Below, one piece after another: positions 32,458 through 41,800 of a DNA stretch of 64,000 nt. The stretch comes from CAYRJD01 sp965247395 (lineage in GTDB: Bacteria; Actinomycetota; Acidimicrobiia; Acidimicrobiales; Poriferisodalaceae). The DNA lies in the NCBI GenBank assembly GCA_965247395.1, contig OZ252012.1, forward strand, positions 2,020,253 through 2,084,252. The letters run 5' to 3'. A model generated the notes under the pieces. The model saw nothing but the letters and a program-made list of their open reading frames with translations. It searched no databases and was not told where the DNA came from. Position numbers and translations under genes: made by a program. Numbering within the stretch: the first letter of the stretch is position 1; every line of letters begins with the position of its first letter.

Positions 32458-33387
32458 CAGTTGAAACGGGGCCTCTACCTTGCTCTGCAACACCCAACCG
32501 ACCTTGCCTACTTCGTCATAGATGTTCGTGTGGTTGGCTGCGACTCCGTTGCCGACGGAGATGGTGCTGGATTCAAACAAGACCCAATCCGTTATCGGCA
32601 GTCGTAGTAGCTGCAACGTCACATCGGTGTTGATGTAAGACCCGCCGTCAGGGGTGTTGTCCCAACCGACCGCTGCTCCCATGTCCGACAATGTTGCGAT
32701 ATGGGCGAACTTGGAGGGCTGTTCGCCAGCCACCAGTGGTTGAGCCAGCCTGACCCACACCACTCCTGGGCCAGGATCCTCGGTAGAGCCGGAGACGCTG
32801 CGTAGTTCAACGGCATCAACGTTGAAGCCGGGTCGCGGATATTCGAGATCGCCGCCCGCGGTCGGATCGTTCGCGACATCGGGCATGGCTGGCACGTTGT
32901 CCTCTGTTTTGTATGCCGCACGCAGGGCCTGGGAATGCTCGTTGGCGAAGGTGTCAACCGAACCGAGGTTGGTCATCAACCATTGTGAGGTCGCACGCGC
33001 CAACACCGTTTTGTCGGGGTCGTCAGCGCGCCAAAACGAGGCATCCACCATGGCGGTCCGTTTACCGATCTTGATTATCTGAGCGTGTACGGCTAGCTCG
33101 CATACCGGAACGCCTGACAAGATTTCCACCGTCAGCCGAGTGCAGAGCAGGCGCTCCAGGTAGCTGTCGGTGCAGTTCTTGTGCAACTCGGTCTCTATGG
33201 CCCAGCCGAGCAACCCGCAAATGCTGCCTCCATGAATGATCTCGTGACCCCACGGGCCGCGTGTCATTGCTGTGGCCTCCACGGTGTTGGCTCTACCGGT
33301 GTTGGCTTGCATAGTGTTGAACCCACCGGTGCTGACTCCGTCTTGGCGAGCCCTGCCCGGGCTGACGGTGAACAACCCGGGCGGCAT
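32449..33387 (-). CDS. Acyl-CoA thioesterase-like double hot-dog protein
   Basis: The 312-residue protein looks like a TesB-type acyl-CoA thioesterase family member, which hydrolyses acyl-CoA to acid and CoA. Typical parts are RGPWGHEIIHGGSICGLLGWAIE in the first hot-dog fold, the mid-protein LARATSQWLM, and FAHIATLSDMGAAVGW and the TDVTLQLLRLP strand in the second. The ATG at 33387 has a GAGGG Shine-Dalgarno seven bases upstream; an in-frame GTG at 33480 would add 31 low-complexity residues. Residues about 15-40 (repeated Asn-Thr-x) are encoded by short near-repeats and look like a slippage insertion ahead of the conserved core. Confidence 0.78.
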   Translation of the reverse strand: MPPGLFTVSPGRARQDGVSTGGFNTMQANTGRANTVEATAMTRGPWGHEIIHGGSICGLLGWAIETELHKNCTDSYLERLLCTRLTVEILSGVPVCELAVHAQIIKIGKRTAMVDASFWRADDPDKTVLARATSQWLMTNLGSVDTFANEHSQALRAAYKTEDNVPAMPDVANDPTAGGDLEYPRPGFNVDAVELRSVSGSTEDPGPGVVWVRLAQPLVAGEQPSKFAHIATLSDMGAAVGWDNTPDGGSYINTDVTLQLLRLPITDWVLFESSTISVGNGVAANHTNIYDEVGKVGWVLQSKVEAPFQLRG

Positions 33388-33607
33388 TTCAATTCCCTCA
33401 GGTAGCGGCGGGCTTCCTGTCTGTGTTGTGTTCCCCTGCAGCGTTGGCGGTGAAGAAACGCGTTCATCGCAGGGTGGCACGGCGATAGTTCTAGCGCGGA
33501 GATCACCGGGTTGCCCGCCATACTGAGATGACCAAGCTGACCAGAACTCACCAAAATCTTTACTCGCCTACTCGCCCTTACCTACCGCAAACCCTTACTG
33601 GAGAAAA

Positions 33608-34213
33608 GTGCCGCACTCGCTCGCATCCATGCCTTATCCGCACGACGCCCTAGCTCCACACATCAGTGAACGCACTCTGAGCTTCCATTACGACAAGCAT
33701 CACGCGGGCTATGTCAAACGTGTCAATGACGCGGTGGCGAGCACCCCGGACGAAAACCTCACGCTTGAGCAGCTGGTGCTAAAGACCCAACCCGGGCCAT
33801 TGCTTAACAGCGCCGCACAGGCTTGGAACCACGCCTTTTACTGGAACTCGATGTCGCCTGATGGTGGTGGCGACCCAAACGGCGACCTGGCAACAGCCAT
33901 AAGCAAAGACTTCGGCAGCATCGACAGTTGGCGTGAGCAGTTTGTCTCCGGAGCGGCTGGCAACTTCGCATCTGGCTGGGGCTGGCTGGTTCGCCAACCC
34001 GGTGACGGCAAGCTGGCGGTGGTGCAAACAGATGACGCACACACCCCGTTGATCGACGGACTTCAACCTCTAGCAGTGATTGATGTCTGGGAGCACGCCT
34101 ACTACCTCGACTACCAGAACGATCGTGCCGCTTACATCAACGGGTTCGTTGAGCACCTAATCAACTGGGAATTCGTCGCTAGTAACTATGCGTCGGCTCT
34201 GAAAGAGAGCTAG
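33608..34213 (+). CDS. sodB: Fe/Mn-family superoxide dismutase
   Basis: The 201-residue enzyme converts superoxide to O2 and H2O2 in the cytoplasm. Metal ligands are His27 (SFHYDKHH), His75 (AWNHAFYW), Asp159 and His163 (DVWEHAYY). Gln71 in SAAQAWNH, on the second helix, is the outer-sphere residue position typical of iron-type enzymes, so Fe is favoured over Mn, though metal choice cannot be proved by sequence. The start is a GTG with GGAGA immediately upstream. Together with the DyP peroxidase and the AhpD-like selenoprotein 5-6 kb away it makes this a region rich in oxidative-stress genes. Confidence 0.93.
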   Translation: MPHSLASMPYPHDALAPHISERTLSFHYDKHHAGYVKRVNDAVASTPDENLTLEQLVLKTQPGPLLNSAAQAWNHAFYWNSMSPDGGGDPNGDLATAISKDFGSIDSWREQFVSGAAGNFASGWGWLVRQPGDGKLAVVQTDDAHTPLIDGLQPLAVIDVWEHAYYLDYQNDRAAYINGFVEHLINWEFVASNYASALKES

Positions 34214-34277
34214 GCGCCAAGAAGCTGGCGGACAGCAGGGCAGGCAGTGGGGTAACGGGTGCACCGTCTCGCTGGGC

Positions 34278-34283
34278 TACCTT
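34278..34283 (+). promoter_or_regulatory. Leaderless -10 box (TACCTT) of the F420-type oxidoreductase gene
   Basis: TACCTT is followed by six bases and the ATG at 34290; no Shine-Dalgarno is visible. Confidence 0.55.
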
Positions 34284-34289
34284 GCGGCA

Positions 34290-35237
34290 ATGGCAAACGC
34301 CCCAATAAGCAAACCGTTTCGGTTCGGCGTGCAGATGCCGGCTGCCACAGACCCAAGCACCTACCGAAGCAACGTTCGCAAGATCGAAGATCTCGGCTAC
34401 AGCGCCGTGTATTGCCCGGATCACTTCAACGAACAGTTCGCACCAACCGTGGCGCTCACGGTGGCAGCCGAAGAGACCACAACGCTGAAGATCGGATCAC
34501 TTGTCTACTGCGTTGACTACCGCCATCCGGTGGTGTTAGCCAAAGAAGCCGCCACGCTGGATCTGTTCACGCAAGGACGCTTTGAGTTCGGCCTCGGTGC
34601 AGGCTGGATGCGAACCGACTACGAGATGGCCGGAATTACCTACGACCGACCGAGCGTGCGCATAGCGCGGATGGTCGAAGCGGTACAGATCATCAAGGGC
34701 CTGTGGTCTGGCGAGAAGATGAGCTTCGATGGCGAGCACTACACCGTGACAGACGCGGTAGGTACGCCCACCACGCACACCCCTGGAGGGCCGCCAATCG
34801 TTATCGGTGGGGGGGGCAAAAAGGTGCTTTCAGCAGCTGCTCGCTATGCCGACATCGTCGGCTTCAACCCGTCTTTGCATGAAGGCGAGGTGGGTGTTGG
34901 TGCGGCTCGTTCATCAATAGCTGATCAGTTTGTGATGCGGCGCCAGTGGGTGCAAGAGGCTGCTGGTGATCGGTTTGATCAGATCGAACTACAGATGAAT
35001 ACGTTCGTGGCGACGGTAACGAACGATCGAGACGAGTTGTTCCGGAATTTTGCACCTGCGTTCGGGCTGACCGAAACCGAAGCGGCCAACACGCCGATCG
35101 TGTTGGCTGGCACGGTTGATCAAATCTGTGAGCAGCTTCAACGTGGCCGCGAGATTTACGGCACTAGCTACATAGTGGTGCACGCTCACGAAGTGGACGA
35201 AATGGCACCAGTGGTGTCTCGCCTGACGGGCACCTGA
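34290..35237 (+). CDS. LLM-class (luciferase-like) oxidoreductase, probably F420-dependent
   Basis: The 315-residue TIM-barrel protein resembles actinobacterial F420-dependent luciferase-like oxidoreductases. Visible features are FRFGVQMP at the start, GYSAVYCPDHF, ALTVAAEETTTLKIGSLV, KEAATLDLFTQGRFEFGLGAGW and PPIVIGGGGKKVL, which shape the deazaflavin and phosphate site. These enzymes move hydride between F420 (or FMN) and varied substrates, so the substrate is unknown. F420 use fits an actinobacterial host but is inferred from subgroup appearance. A TACCTT box six bases before the ATG suggests a leaderless, single-gene transcript. Confidence 0.85.
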   Translation: MANAPISKPFRFGVQMPAATDPSTYRSNVRKIEDLGYSAVYCPDHFNEQFAPTVALTVAAEETTTLKIGSLVYCVDYRHPVVLAKEAATLDLFTQGRFEFGLGAGWMRTDYEMAGITYDRPSVRIARMVEAVQIIKGLWSGEKMSFDGEHYTVTDAVGTPTTHTPGGPPIVIGGGGKKVLSAAARYADIVGFNPSLHEGEVGVGAARSSIADQFVMRRQWVQEAAGDRFDQIELQMNTFVATVTNDRDELFRNFAPAFGLTETEAANTPIVLAGTVDQICEQLQRGREIYGTSYIVVHAHEVDEMAPVVSRLTGT

Positions 35238-35247
35238 CACCTCTGCG

Positions 35248-35263
35248 ACTTGCAGACGCAAGT
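35248..35263 (+). terminator. Hairpin after the LLM oxidoreductase gene
   Basis: ACTTGC, AGAC, GCAAGT forms a 6-bp stem with a four-base loop eleven bases after the stop. It is followed by GTTCGTACTCG, not a T-run, so it is only a weak candidate. Confidence 0.3.
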
Positions 35264-35274
35264 GTTCGTACTCG

Positions 35275-35365
35275 TGCTACCCAGCAACCTGACTAGCCCA
35301 GTTGCTCGGCTAACCGATTGCTTAACTAGCCGATTGCTTAGCTAGCAGCTTGACTAGCAATGTCG
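35275..35365. repeat. Degenerate CTAGC-rich intergenic repeats before addB
   Basis: Variants of TGACTAGC, TTGCTCGGCTAAC and CGATTGCTTAACTAGC recur with slightly changed sequence across about 90 bases between two genes. No open frame or RNA structure is convincing. It looks like decayed slippage DNA. Confidence 0.5.
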
Positions 35366-35411
35366 CATCGGGCTGATACATAAGGGCCGTGGTTAAGAGC
35401 AACCCAAGACA

Positions 35412-38400
35412 ATGACCGGTACAACAACTAGTGAAACCAGCGTGACTGGCTTAAAGCTGTGGCCGGTTAGCTACGGCGCACCAGCGCGCCAAAAGTTGCT
35501 TGAGCTAATCGACTCAGCCAAGACCGAGGACCCGCTCGCACAAGTAACGGTGATAACCACCGACGGTGCCGGTATGGGTGTGCTGCGACGACTCACAGAG
35601 GTAATGCAAACTGACGCGCCCGGAGACGCCCATCGGGGATTGATAGCGGTGTCAGCGGTCAACTTGAGCGTCATTGCCGAAAAAGTCCTGGAGCGAGACC
35701 CGCAGCGGCTGGCTAAGCAATCCGCTAGCGACTTGATGCTGGGTGGTGCAATAAGAGAGGTCTTAGCTACCGAAACAGGCTTGTTTGCAGGAGTTAAGAA
35801 TCATCCTGCAACCGAGCAGGCATTGTCGCGTGTAGTCAAAGAGTTGAGCGACCTGACAAATGACCAACTCGGGCAGGTCAAGAAATGCTCAACCAGAGCC
35901 GCGGCAGTAGTTGGTCTTTATGAACGAGTTCGTGAAGAGCTTGGCGAGCACAATTTCTATTTTCGCGCGGACGTGCTTAAGCAAGCTGCCAAGAAGATAG
36001 GCGCCGAACGTGTAACTACAACGAAAACCAACACAGCCTCCGCAGCCGCCACCGCCATCAAACATCTCGGAACCGTTGTCCTTTACCTTCCTGTAGAGCT
36101 CAAGAATCACCAGTCGGAATTAGTGAAGGCTCTGGCAAGTCATACAAGCGTTCATGTTGTAGCGGGGCTTACCGGCGACGATGAGGACGACGAGCAGTAC
36201 GCGCGGTTATGCGCTCGACTCGGAATAGTTACCGCGCCATCAAACGAAGCGAGTCCGGTATCTGATGCATCATCAGGTGCTCCGCAGTTGAAAGCTCCGG
36301 TGGGCGATCGCATCGTCAGCGTTTCTGATGCGGACGAGGAGGTGCGCTGGGTGGTCCGCGCAGTGCTGCGCAACCTCGTCGACGGTGTTCCCGCAAAACG
36401 AATAGCAATTCTCTATCCAGTTGGCGTTCCATATGCACGACTAGTTGCCGCGCAGCTAGACCGAGCCGAAGTTGGCTGGTATGGCAGTGGCCTGCAACGA
36501 CTGTCCGAATCGGTAGTAGGGCGCTTTGCAAGTGGCCTAGCTGAACTGATTGGCACCGATGTGCCGCGTGCTGCTGTATTTGAAGTCTTGTCCGACGCTC
36601 CGGTGTTGGCGAGTCCTGCTACAGCTAGCTCTGTTCCAGCAAGCTCTGCTCCGACGGCTCCAGTGTCGGCCTGGGAACGAATAGCGCGAGCAGCGCATGT
36701 GGTCGGCGGTAACGACTGGAAAGACCTGTTAGAGCGATATGCCGAAGAGCTGGAATCGCGCCGCGAGCAAGCCGCTTCTCAAGAAGGCAATGAACCGCTG
36801 ATATTGCGCCTCACAGCAGAAATCCAGCAGTGTGAGCAACTTCGCGATTTCGTAAAAGGTTTAAAAGACGACTTAGATCAGGCCCTAAAAGCAGAAACAT
36901 GGGAAGAGTTCTCAGACTGGTTCAAGAGTGTTCTAGCAAGGTATCTCGCTGTGGATTCCACGCAGGACCGGCCGGATTGGCAAAAAACAGCCGCTGAGGA
37001 AGTTAACAAAACGCTCGGCCAACTAAAAGGGCTCGACGAGGTTGAGAGTGGAGCCACACCTGAAGTCATGTGCCGTGCCCTGCTTGGGCTTCTAAATCAG
37101 CCGGTTCGCAACCGAACCAACCTGGGTAAAGGTGTTTTTATCGGATTGCTGGATAGCGGAATGGACTTGTCTGCCACTCACGTTTACGTGTTGGGTATGG
37201 CAGAAGGTACGTGTCCCACTCGTAGTAGGCCGGACAGCATGATTACCGAAGAAGAGAGGAAATCGTTAGGGGGCGCTCTGGCAGTAGTTGCCGATCAGGT
37301 TTCCAAGCAACATCATGAACTGCAAGCCGTGCTGGCCGGGACGAGATCGCACCAGGGAACTACGACCTTGCTTTATGCGCGTGGCGATCTGCGTAACAGC
37401 GCAAACAGTGTCCCTTCTCGCTGGCTGCTGAACACTGCTAAGGCTCTTGAAAGCTCTGAGAACTCCACCGAGAACCCCACCAGGAACTCCACCGATGGTT
37501 CCTATTTTGCGGCCGGCTACCTAGATGAAGAAAACTTGGAGGACGCTGCACGCGACGCATCTATTCCAGGGTTGCAAACGATTCCATCGTTCACCGGCGG
37601 ACTGCTGGCTACTGATTTCCCAGCCACACGCCAGGAGTTTGATGCGACGGTGCTCCTGGACGACGTTGGAAAAACGCAACACCCATTCCAACGTGTGTCC
37701 AAACATGAGCTCTGTCAGCCAGGCAGCGCTTTGGCAAGTGGGATCGGACTCACAGCGGGTCGGCGAAGTAGTGAGTTCACCCGCTTTGACGGAAATCTTG
37801 CTGGCCTGAGTCCATCGGAAAAGGCTCGCCTAAAGGAGCGCGCCTTAGGCGGCGCCATCTCCGCTTCGGCTCTTGAGACCTGGGCGAGTTGTCCGCGGGC
37901 GTATCTGTTTGGACGCCTCTTAGGTGTCAGCCCCATCGAAGAACCGGAGTTGCTCTACCGAATGAGTCCGCTGGTGCGTGGCAACATCGTCCATTCGGCA
38001 ATAGATACTTTGCTTAGAAAGTTGCTCAAGAAGGGTGAAGCTCCCGGCCCTGACCGGCCCTATACGGCAACCGACGCCAAGGAGCTAAGCGAGCACGTCG
38101 GCAAGCTGTTGGATGAGCAGTCCATGGTGGGTTTAGATGGCCACGCGTTCTATGCGGAGTTAGACCGCCAACGGATTCAGGACGACATGGCTGAGTTCTT
38201 GGGTCAAGACGAAAGCCGAGGATTTATCCGTGGCACGGTGATCGCATCTGAGCATCGTTTCGGTCTGCCGCGTTTGGCTGATGATGAAACCAGCGATGTT
38301 CCCATAGTGAGTTATGAGCTTGCCAATGGCGAAGAGCTAAAGCTGCGTGGCAGCATCGACAGAGTCGAACGCTTTGAAAGCGACGGCCAAAACCAGCTAC

Positions 38401-38858
38401 TGGTGATCGACTACAAGACTGGCAGCAGCAACTCATTTAGGAACATAGAGAGAAACCCCACAATGGCTGGCACAAAACTCCAGCTAGCGGTTTATGCCAT
38501 TGCGGCCGCCGACCACTTCAAGGCACCGCTAGATCTAGATAACGACTGGTCGCAAGCGGTGGCCGGGGGCGTCTACTGGTTCATTTCCACCGAACCGGGG
38601 GGCTGGGAATCGAGTGCGCTGCGGTATGGGTCTGAGATTCGTCAAGAGGTCGACGATGTTCTGAATTTGATCGTGACAGGCATAACCGAAGGCATGTTTG
38701 CTGGGTATGTAACCGGAGACGATCGACCAGGCGCTCGCTATTGCGCCTTTTGCAGTCCGGATGGACTGAGCACTAGGGATCTACGTAAGCAATGGGAAGC
38801 CAAACGCGACGAGTCCATTATTAGTTCGCACGCGAACCTGGCCGAGCCAGCTGACTGA
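35412..38858 (+). CDS. AddB-like PD-(D/E)XK nuclease / inactive helicase subunit
   Basis: This 1148-residue protein is the probable AddB-type partner of the AddA-like helicase-nuclease that follows by 21 bases. The N-terminal 800 residues resemble the degenerate UvrD-like half of AddB: a P-loop is not seen, but VIGLLDSGMDLSATHVYVLGM and CPTRSRPDSM are present. The C-terminal nuclease shows RGNIVHSAID, GSIDRVE and the catalytic VIDYKTGS (Asp1000, Lys1002). Cysteines of the AddB iron-sulfur staple appear as Cys827 (CPRAYLF), Cys1111 and Cys1114 (CAFC), but the expected last cysteine is Ser1120. Low-complexity linkers lie at about 400-418 and 680-697. The complex would process DNA double-strand ends for recombination. 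Confidence 0.83.
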   Translation: MTGTTTSETSVTGLKLWPVSYGAPARQKLLELIDSAKTEDPLAQVTVITTDGAGMGVLRRLTEVMQTDAPGDAHRGLIAVSAVNLSVIAEKVLERDPQRLAKQSASDLMLGGAIREVLATETGLFAGVKNHPATEQALSRVVKELSDLTNDQLGQVKKCSTRAAAVVGLYERVREELGEHNFYFRADVLKQAAKKIGAERVTTTKTNTASAAATAIKHLGTVVLYLPVELKNHQSELVKALASHTSVHVVAGLTGDDEDDEQYARLCARLGIVTAPSNEASPVSDASSGAPQLKAPVGDRIVSVSDADEEVRWVVRAVLRNLVDGVPAKRIAILYPVGVPYARLVAAQLDRAEVGWYGSGLQRLSESVVGRFASGLAELIGTDVPRAAVFEVLSDAPVLASPATASSVPASSAPTAPVSAWERIARAAHVVGGNDWKDLLERYAEELESRREQAASQEGNEPLILRLTAEIQQCEQLRDFVKGLKDDLDQALKAETWEEFSDWFKSVLARYLAVDSTQDRPDWQKTAAEEVNKTLGQLKGLDEVESGATPEVMCRALLGLLNQPVRNRTNLGKGVFIGLLDSGMDLSATHVYVLGMAEGTCPTRSRPDSMITEEERKSLGGALAVVADQVSKQHHELQAVLAGTRSHQGTTTLLYARGDLRNSANSVPSRWLLNTAKALESSENSTENPTRNSTDGSYFAAGYLDEENLEDAARDASIPGLQTIPSFTGGLLATDFPATRQEFDATVLLDDVGKTQHPFQRVSKHELCQPGSALASGIGLTAGRRSSEFTRFDGNLAGLSPSEKARLKERALGGAISASALETWASCPRAYLFGRLLGVSPIEEPELLYRMSPLVRGNIVHSAIDTLLRKLLKKGEAPGPDRPYTATDAKELSEHVGKLLDEQSMVGLDGHAFYAELDRQRIQDDMAEFLGQDESRGFIRGTVIASEHRFGLPRLADDETSDVPIVSYELANGEELKLRGSIDRVERFESDGQNQLLVIDYKTGSSNSFRNIERNPTMAGTKLQLAVYAIAAADHFKAPLDLDNDWSQAVAGGVYWFISTEPGGWESSALRYGSEIRQEVDDVLNLIVTGITEGMFAGYVTGDDRPGARYCAFCSPDGLSTRDLRKQWEAKRDESIISSHANLAEPAD

Positions 38859-38879
38859 TTGATCGGTTGAAAGTCAGTT

Positions 38880-41800
38880 ATGTCAGCTAAAGCCACTGAA
38901 TCCACCAAATCCACCAAGCCACCAGAAGATCAAGCCATTCGTGACCGCATCGGAACCGTTGTTGACAAGACGCTCTTTGTAGAAGCAGGTGCTGGCACCG
39001 GCAAGACCACATCACTTGTTGCTCGCATCATGTCGTTGATTACTGGGCCGGAGAGTGTTCCCATAAATCAGATCGCGGCCATCACATTTACCGAAAAGGC
39101 CGCCACCGAGCTCCGCAATCGAATCCGAGCCGAAATCAACCAACGGCTAACCCAAATAAAGGCGGCCGCAGGCTCGAAAGTCGTGAACTCAGCAGCTGCG
39201 ACCACCACCAAGCATCTCAGCAGCACTCTCGATGGCCTTGACGGGGCAGCGATTTCAACCCTGCATGGATTTGCGCGCCGACTCTTAGATGAGCATCCGC
39301 TTGAGATTGGTTTGCCGCCTTCATTTGAGGTGCTTGATGAGATCACTAGCCAAGTCATGTTTGACGAAAGTTGGAATGACTTTGCAGATCGGATGCTGAC
39401 TGATGGCAGCAACAGAGATTGGCTTTTAAAGCTTGATCTGCTGGGAGTAAGTATCAATCACATGCAGGCGGTTGCGCTCAAGTTCACAAACAACTGGGAC
39501 TTGCTTAGTTGGCCGCCACATTCCGCTCCTAACGCAGGCGATGAGCAAATGCAGCTGGGTATGGAGATTGCTGTCGAAGCGCAGCAGCTGTACGAACTTC
39601 ATTCTGATTGCGCAGACCCAGAAGACAGGTTGTACCAACGATTTGAAGTGCTGCCGCTCCTTATCGAACGTCTAGAAACATGTAAGACCGATGTCGATCT
39701 GCTAGCGGTGCTGGCTAACGAGCGGTTTCGCATCTCCGGTGTTGGCAACACCGGCAATCAAAACAACTGGAGCGATGTCAAGAGCGTAAGAGAGCAGTTC
39801 AAGAATTTCGGCGAAAGCTGTGAGCAGTTTCTGACACTTGTGGCGCACGAAGCGACAAATTCATGCGTTAGGCAGCTGCGACGGTTTGCTCTCCAGTTGG
39901 CCGAAGATCGGCGAAGGGCAGGACGCCTCAGCTTCCAAGACTTGTTGGCGGTTTGCCGCAATCTTCTGCGTTCAGAAAAACACGGTGTGGCAGTTCGTGA
40001 AGCTCTGCACAACCGTTACACGCATTTGCTGCTTGATGAATTTCACGACACCGATCCCATTCAGATTGAGATAGCAGCGCTGATTGCTGCCGCTCCCACT
40101 AAAAACAATTTTCCCGGTGACTGGTCCGAGCTAGAAACCAGACCCGGGCACTTGTTTTTTGTGGGCGATCCGAAGCAGTCCATATACCGCTTTCGTCGTG
40201 CAGACATTGCGCTGTATCACCGAGCACGTGAACGGTTCGGGAGTGTGTTGGGTGAAACGCTCAGCCTTAGCGTCAATTTTCGCAGCTCAAAGCCAATAAT
40301 CGATTGGGTAAACCACACCTTCGAAACCCTGATGGATACCGACGAAGACGATATCGGTGGTGATGTCCACGGTGATGTCGATGTCGGTGAGCTTCAGGCC
40401 AGTTACGCGCCGCTGCGGGCTGTGCGCTCGGCGCCAACAGTCGGTCATCCCGTGACGTTCTTAGGCATTCCTGGCTGGCCGACAAGAAAAATGGCTGAGA
40501 TCAGAATGAATGAGGCCAAAGATGTAGCAGGAGCGATCGTCACCATCTGTTCGCAAGGCTGGACCGTTTTTGACAAACGCATAGGCAAGGAGCGTCCCGC
40601 CCACTTAGACGACATAGCGATTTTGATTCCGTCGCGCACGTCTTTGCCGTACTTAGAAGACGAGCTGGAAAAGCGACGAATTCCTTACCGCTTGGAGTCG
40701 ACCTCGTTTGTGTGGGGCAACCGTGTGATTCGTGACCTCATGATGTGCCTGCGGGCCATTTCCGACCCAACCAATGAGCTGGCAATTGTGAGCGCGTTGC
40801 GGTCGCCAATTTATGGTTGTGGCGACGATGATCTGTTTAGACATAAGGCAGTTAACAACGGCAAATGGGATTACCGCCTTGCTAGCAACACCCAGGCCAG
40901 CAATACCGGAGCCAGCAACGCTCAGACTGGCGACACCCAGATAGTCGTAGACCCGGTTGCAGTCGGGCTTGCGCACCTGAATGAGCTGCACGGCTCCGCT
41001 AGCTATCAAACGCCAAGTGAGTTGATTGAGCAGCTGGTAGTCGAACGACAGGTGCTAGAGCAGGCGACCGCCTGGCCGGGTGTGCGAGAGCAGTGGCGGC
41101 ACGTTCGATTCTTAGTGGATCAAGCTCGCGCCTGGTCGGAGAGCCAGCAGTCCGGTTTGCGACGATTTTTGTTGTGGGCGGACGAGCAGTCCAACGACAA
41201 CGCTCGCGTGACTATCCCTGTCCTTCCGGAGCTTGACGGTGAAGCGGTGCATGTGATGACAATGCACGCTTCTAAAGGTCTTGAGTTCCCGATCGTGATC
41301 CTGGCTGGCTTGCAAGAGACCGTTAGGAAAGAGTCGCAAGCTGGCAGTGTTGGATTTATTTCAGAAAACAAGCCTCCCGCTGTTCGCTTGCGCGGATCTG
41401 CAAAGACCAGCAACTACGAAGAATGGGCAGCGGTAGAAATCATTGCTAACCACTATGAGCGAGTTCGCAGGTTGTATGTGGCATGCACGCGAGCGCGGGA
41501 TCACTTGTTGGTTTCGCTTCATCGTAAGGAGGGGGACAACCCCAAATCGCTGCCCGCGCATTCCAGTTCGTTGCTTTTGTTTGACGCCAACACAGATGTG
41601 TTGGAAGGGGATGTATCGACGCCAACTGATGTGGCGGTAGCCGACGAAGATTTTTCGCATGCTGGTGACCTGCCCGAAGAATTCCTGGCTACAACGGTTC
41701 GTTCGACAAGTCGCCCAGCCCAAAACGAGTGGGAGCTCGATCATGAGCGAGCCCTGGCCGCATCCAAACGACCCGCTTGGTTGAGCGCTTCAAACGTCGC

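Noticed and set aside
28933..34213. A phage-defence island
   Set aside because: Apart from one uncharacterised coiled-coil protein, the genes are metabolic or stress genes; no nuclease, toxin, reverse transcriptase, methylase or mobile element is present.
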